Of a stretch of 64,000 nt of DNA, positions 46,522 to 54,693 are shown piece after piece. The stretch comes from Chroococcidiopsis thermalis PCC 7203. GTDB lineage: Bacteria > Cyanobacteriota > Cyanobacteriia > Cyanobacteriales > Chroococcidiopsidaceae. A program made the position numbers and the translations under genes. Numbering within the stretch: position 1 is the stretch's first letter; each line of letters starts with the position of its first letter. Location: NCBI RefSeq assembly GCF_000317125.1, contig NC_019695.1, positions 2,158,336 to 2,222,335 of the forward strand, read 5' to 3'. The notes beneath the pieces are model-generated. The model was not told the origin of the DNA, made no database searches, and saw only the letters and a program-made list of their open reading frames with translations.

Positions 46522-47715
46522 TTACATAGCTTCAATCTCCTTTGTTATCCAATTAATAATTTCTAAAAATAAATGCAAAGCTTTCTCATCCTTTAGTTGG
46601 GAAATTGGGAAGCTAGGATATTTATTATTAACAGCATTGATGGGAATAGCGATACCAGGGATCTCATTCAAACGCTGGATTAATTCTAGACACTTGGTGT
46701 TATCTTGTTTGGATATTATTTGGTTTAATTCTGGAAAACAAATCTGAACTGTTGCGGTTGGATTATTGATTGATGTTATAGCCCATACTGCCATTAGCTT
46801 GACTTCTTTTACATTAGACTGTTGAGTCAGATAAAAACCTCCAAGTTTGCCTTGGCTCCAGCGAATTTGTAAATGTTGATGATTCTCGATCCAATCATAT
46901 AGTTTTCTTGCAACCCAGACTTCGTCAGTATTTTGTTTAGCTTCTAACTTTTCAAAAAATAAAGATGCATTCCATTGTATGTCTTCTCGCAAAGCACGAT
47001 ACAGTTTTTTATCCCTTGCTGCTGTTGTCTGATTGATAACTCTAGGAATGAGAACTTTTAAATTTTGCCCTTCAAATTTCTTAATTTCAACTCCTATAAC
47101 CTCTGCTGGGTTCATCTGCCTATTTAAAAATTCTATAATTTGCTGAAGTTCAGATGGAATTTTATCAGCTACAAATACTAAACGAATTTTACCTGTCTGC
47201 AAATTATCTTTAACGCTTTGCCAAAAATTAGAGATTTGAATATCATCTTCAATAAGATCGAATAATGTTGGACGATCGGGTACAAGGAAATGCGATAACA
47301 ATGTGTTAGGTTCTAAACCTCTAATCTGACAATTTGCTTCAAACTGAGTAATAATTTTTTCAATTGACCAATAAACTACAGCATGAGATGCATAATCTAA
47401 CATTTGACCGACAACCTCTCGCCGAATTCGGGTATCACAGCTACGCTTGACTTCCACAATTGTAGGAATTCCGTCTTGGTCGAGAAATAAATGATCGACA
47501 AACCAGCGTCCATATCCATCTTCTTCTGAAGGAACTTCCATTTCTGGTTTTATTAATAACCAGCGTCGCGGTGTGGTGCTGTCTATTCGATCCCCAGCTA
47601 GAAGGCTAGGATAATCCACTAACAATTTTTGTAGTAAAGCTTCTGAGTTATAGGCTTGTTCCGTCATTTCTACTAATCGCTCGTCATCCTGAATTAAATA
47701 AATGCCACCAGTCAT
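46522..47715 (-). CDS. Uncharacterised PD-(D/E)XK nuclease-like protein
   Basis: 397 residues. WFVDHLFLDQDGIPTIVEVK carries the pattern D-x(n)-E-x-K of the PD-(D/E)XK fold, with QMLDYASH about 23 residues later as the supporting Q..Y motif. The middle has IRLVFVADKIPSELQQIIEF, also seen in proteins with such domains. The C-terminal 150 residues are not recognised. It may be a DNA nuclease or an inactive relative; no toxin, methylase or helicase partner is adjacent. Confidence 0.7.
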   Translation of the reverse strand: MTGGIYLIQDDERLVEMTEQAYNSEALLQKLLVDYPSLLAGDRIDSTTPRRWLLIKPEMEVPSEEDGYGRWFVDHLFLDQDGIPTIVEVKRSCDTRIRREVVGQMLDYASHAVVYWSIEKIITQFEANCQIRGLEPNTLLSHFLVPDRPTLFDLIEDDIQISNFWQSVKDNLQTGKIRLVFVADKIPSELQQIIEFLNRQMNPAEVIGVEIKKFEGQNLKVLIPRVINQTTAARDKKLYRALREDIQWNASLFFEKLEAKQNTDEVWVARKLYDWIENHQHLQIRWSQGKLGGFYLTQQSNVKEVKLMAVWAITSINNPTATVQICFPELNQIISKQDNTKCLELIQRLNEIPGIAIPINAVNNKYPSFPISQLKDEKALHLFLEIINWITKEIEAM

Positions 47716-47775
47716 AGAAAATCTCTTGTGTTGACATATATATAATTCCCACTCTCATAAAGCGAAATATAAATA

Positions 47776-49167
47776 TTAACAACGTGCAATTCCCTCCTGA
47801 CGGGCAGCGCGTTGCACAGCCGCAGCTACAGTAGGAACAACTCTAGCGTCAAATATAGAGGGAATAATATGTTCGCGGTTGAGTTCTGTGGGTGCTACTA
47901 AAGAAGCGATCGCCTGTGCTGCTTCTAAACACATCATGGTAGTTATTGTCGTGGCACGACAGTCTAAAGCGCCGCGAAATACCCCAGGAAATGCCAGAAT
48001 ACTATCGATTTGATTTGAGTAGTCGCTGCGCCCCGTTGCTATGACTGCAACATCATTATTTACTAGTTCTGGCTGTATTTCAGGGATTGGATTTGCCATC
48101 GCCATCACAATTGGATTTTTTGCCATCGATCGCACCATATCTCGCGTTAATATACCTGGGGCGCTAACACCAATAAATATGTCAGTACCGACTAAAGCAC
48201 CTGCCAAAGTTCCCATTTGACTGACGGCAAATTCTTGCTTTTGGGCAGGTAAATCTTGACGCTGCGTGGAGAGAATACCTTTAGAGTCGCACATTAAAAT
48301 ATGGGCAGCACCAGCTTTTTTCAACAGCCGCGCGATCGCAACTCCCGCCGCCCCCGCACCGTTAATAACGATTCTCACTTCCGTTATTGACTTATTAACT
48401 AACTTCAAAGCATTAGTCAGCGCCGCCAGCGTCGCGATCGCTGTCCCCTGCTGGTTGCCGTGAAACACGGGAATATCTAATTCTTGCCGCAGCCGTCGTT
48501 CGATCTCAAAGCAATGCGGGGCAGCAATATCTTCCAAGTCTATGCCACCAAATACGGGAGCAATTTTTTTCACAGTAGCGATAATTGCTTGTGTATCCTG
48601 AGTCGCCAAACAAATTGGAAAAGCATTAATCCCAGCAAATTCTTTAAAGATCGTGGCTTTGCCTTCCATGACAGGTAATGCCCCCGCCGCCCCCAGATTT
48701 CCCAATTCTAAAACTGCACTCCCATCAGTGACGATCGCCACGGTGTTTTGTTTGATTGTCAGACTGTACACCTGTTCTGGATCGCGGGCGATCGCCAAGC
48801 AAACTCGCCCCACTCCTGGCGTGTATGCCATTGCCAAATCATCTTGACTTTTAAGCGGAATTCTGCTGTTGACGGAGATTTTGCCACCCCGATGCAAATT
48901 AAAAGTGCGATCGTAGACATTAATCACTTCAATTTCTGGTAATGCCCGTACTGCCTGCACGATCGCCTCAGCCTGTGCCGTGCTATAAGCATCTACACTC
49001 AGATCGCGAATTGCCTGCGATCGCGTGCGTTCCACCAGATCGATTTGACCGAGAGTTCCACCACAAGAGGCGATCGCTTGAGTCACGCTAGCCAACATCC
49101 CAACGCGATTGGGAATCTGCAAGCGCAGCGTCAAACTAAAACTAGGATTTGGAGTCGAGTCAATCAT
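47776..49167 (-). CDS. NAD-dependent malic enzyme with N-terminal ACT domain
   Basis: 463 residues. An ACT domain (LRLQIPNRVGMLASVTQAIA, residues about 13-85) precedes the malic enzyme core: DDLAMAYTPGVGRVCLAI, VTDGSAVLELGNLGAAGALP, EDIAAPHCFEIERRL and the NAD fold VINGAGAAGVAIARLL. It decarboxylates malate to pyruvate. The ACT domain suggests control by a small molecule. The start is followed on its 5' side by a long nonamer array. Confidence 0.94.
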   Translation of the reverse strand: MIDSTPNPSFSLTLRLQIPNRVGMLASVTQAIASCGGTLGQIDLVERTRSQAIRDLSVDAYSTAQAEAIVQAVRALPEIEVINVYDRTFNLHRGGKISVNSRIPLKSQDDLAMAYTPGVGRVCLAIARDPEQVYSLTIKQNTVAIVTDGSAVLELGNLGAAGALPVMEGKATIFKEFAGINAFPICLATQDTQAIIATVKKIAPVFGGIDLEDIAAPHCFEIERRLRQELDIPVFHGNQQGTAIATLAALTNALKLVNKSITEVRIVINGAGAAGVAIARLLKKAGAAHILMCDSKGILSTQRQDLPAQKQEFAVSQMGTLAGALVGTDIFIGVSAPGILTRDMVRSMAKNPIVMAMANPIPEIQPELVNNDVAVIATGRSDYSNQIDSILAFPGVFRGALDCRATTITTMMCLEAAQAIASLVAPTELNREHIIPSIFDARVVPTVAAAVQRAARQEGIARC

Positions 49168-49172
49168 AGAGA

Positions 49173-49297
49173 GGGGGACAAGGGGGACAAGGGGGACAAG
49201 GGGGACAAGGGGGACAAGGGGGACAAGGGGACAAGGGGGACAAGGGGGACAAGGGGGACAAGGGGGACAAGGGGGACAAGGGGGACAAGGGGGACAA
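49173..49297. repeat. Long GGGGGACAA nonamer tandem array
   Basis: About 14 units; all are 9 bp except one 8-bp unit near 49227. It lies 5 bp from the maeB-type start and within the shared upstream region of lepB. Confidence 0.95.
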
Positions 49298-49300
49298 ATA

Positions 49301-49393
49301 CAATTACCAATTACCCATTACCCATTACCCATTACCCATTACCCATTACCCATTACCAATTACCCATTACCAACTACCAACTACCAACTACCC
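49301..49393. repeat. CCCATTA/CCAACTA heptamer tandem array
   Basis: About 13 heptamers: two ATTACCA-like, then seven ACCCATT in a row, then ACCAACT units. Adjacent to the nonamer array. Confidence 0.92.
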
Positions 49394-49478
49394 TGATAAC
49401 TGCAATCGGGAACCAAGAAATATAACTTCAGTCATAGCTAACCAGTTATTGTACTTATAACTTGCATTTAGCCTGCGT

Positions 49479-50063
49479 TTGCCAATGCCTAAACGGAATC
49501 TCCAACAGCCAAAGCCAGAGAATTTGTGGATAGAGGGACTGAAAACTGTAGGTCTGAGCTTGTTTTTAGCATTTGGAATTCGTGCTGGTGTCGCCCAGTC
49601 TTTTTTTATTCCTTCTGGTTCAATGGAACCGACCCTAGAAGTTGACGATCGCTTGATGGTAGACAAACTCAGCTACCGCTTTCAAGCACCCCAAAGAGGC
49701 GACATTGTAGTATTTCAACCACCTCCCGCTGCAATCTCTGCGTGTGGATTGCCATCTAACTCGCAAGATTCGTTTATTAAGCGAATCGTGGGACTCCCGG
49801 GGGAACGAGTCGCAGTAAAAGCGGGACAAGTGTATATCAACGATCGCCCTCTAGCAGAAAACTATATTGCCAGCAAACCAGATTACGAGCAATCGGTTCG
49901 AGTTATCCCACCGAATTTTTACTTGGTACTGGGAGATAATCGTAACAATAGTTGTGACGGACACGAATGGGGCTTTGTAAAACGCGATCGCATTATCGGT
50001 AAGGCGATCGTCCGTTTCTATCCCTTCGATCGCATTGGTCTTTTTAGTCGCAATCGCTCTTGA
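49479..50063 (+). CDS. lepB: Signal peptidase I
   Basis: 194 residues. One N-terminal membrane helix (VGLSLFLAFGIRAGVA). The nucleophile serine is in FFIPSGSMEPTL (about S48) and the lysine base in DSFIKRIVGLPGERVAVK (about K101). YLVLGDNRNNSCDGHEWGFV is the last family box. It removes signal peptides from exported proteins, such as the lumenal and outer-envelope proteins. Confidence 0.96.
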   Translation: MPMPKRNLQQPKPENLWIEGLKTVGLSLFLAFGIRAGVAQSFFIPSGSMEPTLEVDDRLMVDKLSYRFQAPQRGDIVVFQPPPAAISACGLPSNSQDSFIKRIVGLPGERVAVKAGQVYINDRPLAENYIASKPDYEQSVRVIPPNFYLVLGDNRNNSCDGHEWGFVKRDRIIGKAIVRFYPFDRIGLFSRNRS

Positions 50064-50088
50064 TTAGTGGGTGATGAGGCGGGAGTTG

Positions 50089-50116
50089 GCAGGGGCGCAC
50101 AGCTGTGCGCCCCTAC
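50089..50116. repeat. 28-bp palindrome GCAGGGGCGC...GCGCCCCTAC
   Basis: Nearly perfect copy with the centre ACAGCTGT, in the lepB to synthetase gap. Confidence 0.9.
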
Positions 50117-50248
50117 CGACAACTGAATTAGTAGACAGCAATGCTTGTGTCCTAACTTAATAGCTCAAATGCATCTATCGCAAGGTAAGTTGTATGTATA
50201 CAGGACTGCAAACGAACTTTACCAGCGATTGAGTTTGTCGCACGAGTT

Positions 50249-52273
50249 ATGTCGCACAACCGCCCCTCCAACTATTATTTCAACTTAACCGAGCGAGAAC
50301 GCTCCAATTTAAAACGCACAGTTGATTATTCCAGCGTGCAGTCATTGCCAGAAATTTGGGCGATCGCTGTCAAAAAATTCGGCGATACCGTGGCGCTGCA
50401 CGATCCCCACCTCAAACCAGAGACAACTTTCACCTACAATCAGTTGTACCAGCACATTCAAATCTTTGCCGCAGGATTGCAAGCGCTGGGGGTAGCAGCA
50501 GGCGATCGGGTGGGACTCATAGCTGATAACAGTCCGCGTTGGATGATTGCAGATCAAGGAATATTAACCGCTGGGGGAGTGGATGTCGTGCGTAGCTCCC
50601 AAGCGGAAAAACAAGAATTACTATACATCTTGGAACATAGCGGTAGTACAACCCTGGTAATAGAAGACCGCAAGACTTTAAGTAAAGTGCGCGAAGGCTT
50701 GGACAAACTACCAATTCAGTTGGTGGTGTTGCTGTCAGATGAAATTCTAGATGAAAGCGACTCGCTCAAAATTATGAATTTCTCTCAACTGATGGCGGTG
50801 GGAGAAAACCAACCACTCCAACCAGTAGCACAGAATCGGGATACCCTTGCCACCCTGATGTACACTTCTGGGACGACGGGTAAACCCAAGGGTGTCATGC
50901 TGTCTCACGGAAATTTACTGCATCAAGTTACGTCATTTGGCGCAGTCGTACAACCAGAAATTGGCGATCGCATTCTCAGTATCTTACCTGTCTGGCACTG
51001 TTACGAGCGGAGTGTCGAATATTTCCTCCTTTCTCAAGGTTGTACCCAGATATACACGAATATTCGTCACGTCAAAGCAGACTTAAAAGCATTCAAACCT
51101 CGCCTCATGGTAGGCGTTCCTCGGTTGTGGGAATCGATTTACGAAGGGGTGCAAAAACAGTTCCGCGACCAACCCGTTAAAAAACAACGTCTGATCTATT
51201 CCCTGTTGAATATCAGCCAACGTTACATAAAAGCACGGCGAATTGTTCGAGGATTAGCATTAGATAACCTCTATCCTTCTCCATTGCAACGCCTGCAAGC
51301 TGGGATTCAAACCGCAGTTTTAGCACCGATTCACAATCTTGCAGATCGTCTGATCTACAAACAGGTACGAGAAGCAACGGGAGGACGAATTAGGCAGGTG
51401 ATTAGCGGTGGTGGTTCCCTTGCCATGCACCTCGAAAACTTTTTTGAAATTGTTGGTGTCGAAATTTTAGTAGGATATGGTTTAACCGAAACCTCTCCCG
51501 TGACCCACGTTCGTCGTCCTTGGCGCAATCTACGCGGTTCCTCTGGGTTGCCAATGGCAGGCACGGAAGCCAAAATCGTCGATCCTGAAACTCGCCAAAC
51601 CTTACCACCGATGCAGCGCGGCTTGGTCTTGATCCGAGGACCCCAGGTGATGCAGGGTTACTACAAAAACCCAGAGGCGACAGCCAAAGCGATCGATCCT
51701 GAAGGTTGGTTCGATACTGGCGATTTAGGTCTAGTTACACCGAAAAACGACATCGTGCTGACAGGTAGGGCAAAAGATACGATTGTCTTGTCTAACGGTG
51801 AAAATATCGAACCGCAGCCAATCGAAGATGCGTGTCTGCGCAGTCCTTACATCGACCAAATTATGCTAGTCGGACAAGACCAGCGATCGCTCGGAGCCTT
51901 AATCGTCCCTAACTTAGAAGCATTGCAGCAGTGGGCAGTTTCTCAGAATTTGCAATTGGCTTTACCAGAGGTAAGACAAGGGGGACAAGGAGAACAAGGG
52001 GGAACTCCCGACTCCCGTACGGGCGGGTTTGGAAACCCACCCCTACCGACAATCGATCTCAACCACCCAGCCATCCAAAACTTATTCCGCCAAGAGTTAA
52101 CGCGGGAAGTTCAAGACCGTCCAGGGTATCGTCCCGACGATCGCATCAGTACATATCGGCTGATTTTAGAGCCATTTTCAATTGAGAATGGAATGTTAAC
52201 CCAAACCTTAAAAATTCGCCGACCCGTTGTCATGGAGCGCTATCACGATATGATTGACGGGATGTTTAGGTAA
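50249..52273 (+). CDS. AMP-forming long-chain acyl-CoA/acyl-ACP synthetase
   Basis: 674 residues. The AMP-binding loop is LMYTSGTTGKPKGVMLSHGN; further blocks are LVGYGLTETSPVTH, GWFDTGDLG and LTGRAKDTIVLSNGENIEP. Cyanobacterial enzymes of this type recycle free fatty acids by loading them onto ACP; that function is inferred. Residues about 574-599 (GGQGEQGGTPDSRTGGFG) are encoded by repeat DNA: nonamer-like GGGGGACAAGG units and a 30-bp palindrome. They fall in the small C-terminal domain and keep the frame. Confidence 0.93.
   Translation: MSHNRPSNYYFNLTERERSNLKRTVDYSSVQSLPEIWAIAVKKFGDTVALHDPHLKPETTFTYNQLYQHIQIFAAGLQALGVAAGDRVGLIADNSPRWMIADQGILTAGGVDVVRSSQAEKQELLYILEHSGSTTLVIEDRKTLSKVREGLDKLPIQLVVLLSDEILDESDSLKIMNFSQLMAVGENQPLQPVAQNRDTLATLMYTSGTTGKPKGVMLSHGNLLHQVTSFGAVVQPEIGDRILSILPVWHCYERSVEYFLLSQGCTQIYTNIRHVKADLKAFKPRLMVGVPRLWESIYEGVQKQFRDQPVKKQRLIYSLLNISQRYIKARRIVRGLALDNLYPSPLQRLQAGIQTAVLAPIHNLADRLIYKQVREATGGRIRQVISGGGSLAMHLENFFEIVGVEILVGYGLTETSPVTHVRRPWRNLRGSSGLPMAGTEAKIVDPETRQTLPPMQRGLVLIRGPQVMQGYYKNPEATAKAIDPEGWFDTGDLGLVTPKNDIVLTGRAKDTIVLSNGENIEPQPIEDACLRSPYIDQIMLVGQDQRSLGALIVPNLEALQQWAVSQNLQLALPEVRQGGQGEQGGTPDSRTGGFGNPPLPTIDLNHPAIQNLFRQELTREVQDRPGYRPDDRISTYRLILEPFSIENGMLTQTLKIRRPVVMERYHDMIDGMFR
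52017..52046. repeat. 30-bp short form of the GGGCGGGTTT element
   Basis: GTACGGGCGGGTTT and AAACCCACCCCTAC joined with only GG between. Looks like an internal deletion of the 67-bp form; read in frame inside the synthetase gene. Confidence 0.8.
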
Positions 52274-52318
52274 TCTTAGGATTACCGCAAACTATGTAAC
52301 AAATACCAATCATCAACT

Positions 52319-52771
52319 ATGGATGCCGCAAACCCTCAACAGATGTTGTTAAAGCGCCCGATCAACGTCAAAGCAGTTGTGACTCCCCGCTGGAAAGATG
52401 AAGTCCAGCAGCAGCTACAAGCACAAATTAACGCCGTTGACCAGCAATTGCAACAATTAGAAAAACAAGGACAACGGGCGATCGCCGAGATCCAAAAACA
52501 AAGCATACAGCCTCCAGGTCCAGAAACTCGCCAGCAGATCGAAAGCATTCAACTGCAAGTCAACGAGAAGAAAAGCGAACTGTTGGAGCAAAAAAACCAG
52601 AGTTTGCAGAACCTTCAGCAGGTGCAACTGCTCGAAATGAATCAAGAAGTCAGCCAATTTCAATTAGAAGGGATCTTCAGCGTCCAGCCAGGGGACAACT
52701 TGATCGCCAAACTTCAAGTTGAAATTCTGTTGCGCGACGGAATTGTAGAAGAAATTCGCGGTGAAATTTAA
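52319..52771 (+). CDS. YlqD family protein
   Basis: 150 residues. After NVKAVVTPRWKDEVQQQLQA comes a long Gln/Glu-rich coiled coil (about residues 30-105), then FSVQPGDNLIAKLQVEILLR, the conserved end. The family has no firmly known function. It is 45 bp after the acyl-CoA synthetase gene, suggesting co-transcription. Confidence 0.85.
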   Translation: MDAANPQQMLLKRPINVKAVVTPRWKDEVQQQLQAQINAVDQQLQQLEKQGQRAIAEIQKQSIQPPGPETRQQIESIQLQVNEKKSELLEQKNQSLQNLQQVQLLEMNQEVSQFQLEGIFSVQPGDNLIAKLQVEILLRDGIVEEIRGEI

Positions 52772-52774
52772 GCA

Positions 52775-52895
52775 TGGGTAATGGGTAATGGGTAATGGAA
52801 AATGTGGATCGTGAATGGTGAATGGTTAATAGTTGATGAAAATTAACTACCAACCACCAACTACCAATTACCAATTACCAACTACCAATTACCAT
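52775..52895. repeat. Heptamer arrays (TAATGGG, ACTACCA, ATTACCA)
   Basis: 52775-52800: four TAATGGG units; 52843-52895: about seven ACCAACT/ACCAATT units of inverse sense, so the two arms may pair. Between YlqD and E2 genes. Confidence 0.85.
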
Positions 52896-52969
52896 CTCAC
52901 TAAAGGTAAAATAACCTTCTAGTTTATTTCTAAAAACTAATCGATCGCGCTCTGTTGGGAAACCACTCC

Positions 52970-54298
52970 ATGACTCTACACGAAGTTTTCATGCCCGCTC
53001 TCAGTTCTACAATGACCGAAGGCAAAATTGTCTCTTGGGTCAAATCGCCTGGTGACAAGGTAGAAAAAGGCGAAACAGTCCTAGTAGTTGAGTCCGATAA
53101 GGCAGACATGGATGTGGAATCCTTTTACGAAGGATATTTTGCCACCATCCTCGTCCCCGCTGGAGAAGCTGCCCCTGTAGGAGCTACAATCGCCTTAATT
53201 GCCGAGACAGAAGCAGAAATTGCGATCGCGCAACAACAAGCGCAGTCGGGAAATCAAACAACTTCAGCACCTGCTGCTACAACTTCCCCAGGGCAGACAG
53301 CAGATGTAAAAAATACAGCCCCTACTCCAACTCCAGTCAGTGCAGTTGCAACTGACTCTCAAGCTGAGTCTCAAAATGGTGCAAGTCGTAGTGATGGGCG
53401 GGTTATCGCTTCACCCCGCGCTCGCAAGTTAGCGAAGGATTTAAAAGTCGATCTAAATACTCTTAAAGGTAGCGGTCCTCACGGTCGGATTGTAGCGGAG
53501 GATGTGGAAGCTTTTGCTGGCAAGACTACAGCCCCATCGGTTCCAGCAAAACCTCAAGTAACGACTCCTAGTGCAGCCCCAGCACCTCAACCAGTTGCTA
53601 CCCCTACCCCTGTAAGTACCGTTGCTGGCTCCGTGCAGCCCCTCACCACATTACAAAACGCTGTGGTACGGAATATGGTTGCTAGCCTGCAAGCACCTGA
53701 TTTTCGGGTGGGTTATACCATCACTACCGATGCACTAGATAAGCTTTACAAGCAAATTAAGTCCAAGGGCGTAACAATGACAGCTTTACTAGCTAAAGCT
53801 GTAGCGGTGACACTACAAAAGCATCCATTAGTGAATGCTAGTTACTCAGAACAGGGAATTGTCTATCACCCTAACATTAATATTGCTGTGGCTGTAGCAA
53901 TGGATGACGGTGGCTTAATTACGCCAGTGCTGCAAAACGCCGACAAATTAGATATCTATTCACTTTCTCGCAATTGGAAGTCTTTAGTAGACCGTGCCAG
54001 AGCCAAGCAGTTACAACCAGAGGAATATAACAGCGGCACGTTTACGCTGTCAAATTTAGGGATGTTTGGCGTAGACCGTTTCGATGCTATTTTACCCCCA
54101 GGACAAGGAGCAATTTTAGCGATCGGTGCGTCGCGTCCCCAGGTTGTAGCTACAGCTGATGGAATGTTGGGCGTGCGCCAGCAAATGCAGGTCAATATGA
54201 CCAGCGACCACCGGATTATTTACGGCGCTCATGCAGCAGCGTTCTTGCAAGATTTGGCAAAGTTAATTGAAACGAACGCTCAGTCTTTGACAATGTAG
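52970..54298 (+). CDS. pdhC: Dihydrolipoamide acetyltransferase (E2 of pyruvate dehydrogenase)
   Basis: 442 residues from ATG 52970. A single lipoyl domain (lysine about 44 in VVESDKADMDVE), an Ala/Pro/Thr linker, the E3-binding domain (ASPRARKLAKDLKVDLNTLK), another linker and the catalytic domain. The end reads TSDHRIIYGAHAAAFLQDLA, keeping the active-site His but with Tyr where many E2 proteins have Asp-Gly. The enzyme makes acetyl-CoA with E1 and E3, which are not in this window. Confidence 0.94.
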   Translation: MTLHEVFMPALSSTMTEGKIVSWVKSPGDKVEKGETVLVVESDKADMDVESFYEGYFATILVPAGEAAPVGATIALIAETEAEIAIAQQQAQSGNQTTSAPAATTSPGQTADVKNTAPTPTPVSAVATDSQAESQNGASRSDGRVIASPRARKLAKDLKVDLNTLKGSGPHGRIVAEDVEAFAGKTTAPSVPAKPQVTTPSAAPAPQPVATPTPVSTVAGSVQPLTTLQNAVVRNMVASLQAPDFRVGYTITTDALDKLYKQIKSKGVTMTALLAKAVAVTLQKHPLVNASYSEQGIVYHPNINIAVAVAMDDGGLITPVLQNADKLDIYSLSRNWKSLVDRARAKQLQPEEYNSGTFTLSNLGMFGVDRFDAILPPGQGAILAIGASRPQVVATADGMLGVRQQMQVNMTSDHRIIYGAHAAAFLQDLAKLIETNAQSLTM

Positions 54299-54300
54299 TC

Positions 54301-54693
54301 TATCTCGCACTCTTGCGACTGTAAGTCGCGACTACACAAACTAAGTCTGCCTGCGCAGACTGATGCGATCGCAATTCTCGATTGCGTGCGTGACAGTAGT
54401 AGGGGCGCACAGCTTTGCGCCCCTACTTATTATGTGTTGTACCCAATTGAAAACCTCTATAAAATGGCAGTTTTAGCCCGCGCAGGCGGGTTTTGTCTGT
54501 GTAGCAGCGAATTCTATTCGCCCAAACTCTTAACATTATCTACCGATCGCCAACCACTCCAAAGTAGAGACAATCGGGCATTCATTATTCAAAATAGTGA
54601 AAGTGAACCAAGAAGTAGGGAACAAAATCAAGTCACAAGTCGCAATTAATTCCGAATTCCGAATTTTCTCTCCACGCACCACGCACCACTCAT
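54301..54693. repeat. Repeat-rich intergenic stretch
   Basis: Holds the palindrome AGTCTGCCTGCGCAGACT near 54344, the 28-bp GTAGGGGCGC...GCGCCCCTAC copy at 54399-54426 (one mismatch in the centre, AGCTTTGC) and GCCCGCGCAGGCGGG near 54476 followed by GTAGCAGCGAATTCTATTCG. An 87-codon frame across it only translates repeats. Confidence 0.8.

Noticed and set aside
49045-49425. Frames with collagen-like Gly-Thr-Arg or Lys-Gly-Asp repeats
   Set aside because: They only translate the GGGGGACAA array between two solid genes, overlap the maeB-type gene, and lack a ribosome binding site.
54386-54649. An 87-codon frame between pdhC and dacB
   Set aside because: It crosses the 28-bp palindrome and other repeats, has no family resemblance and no ribosome site.
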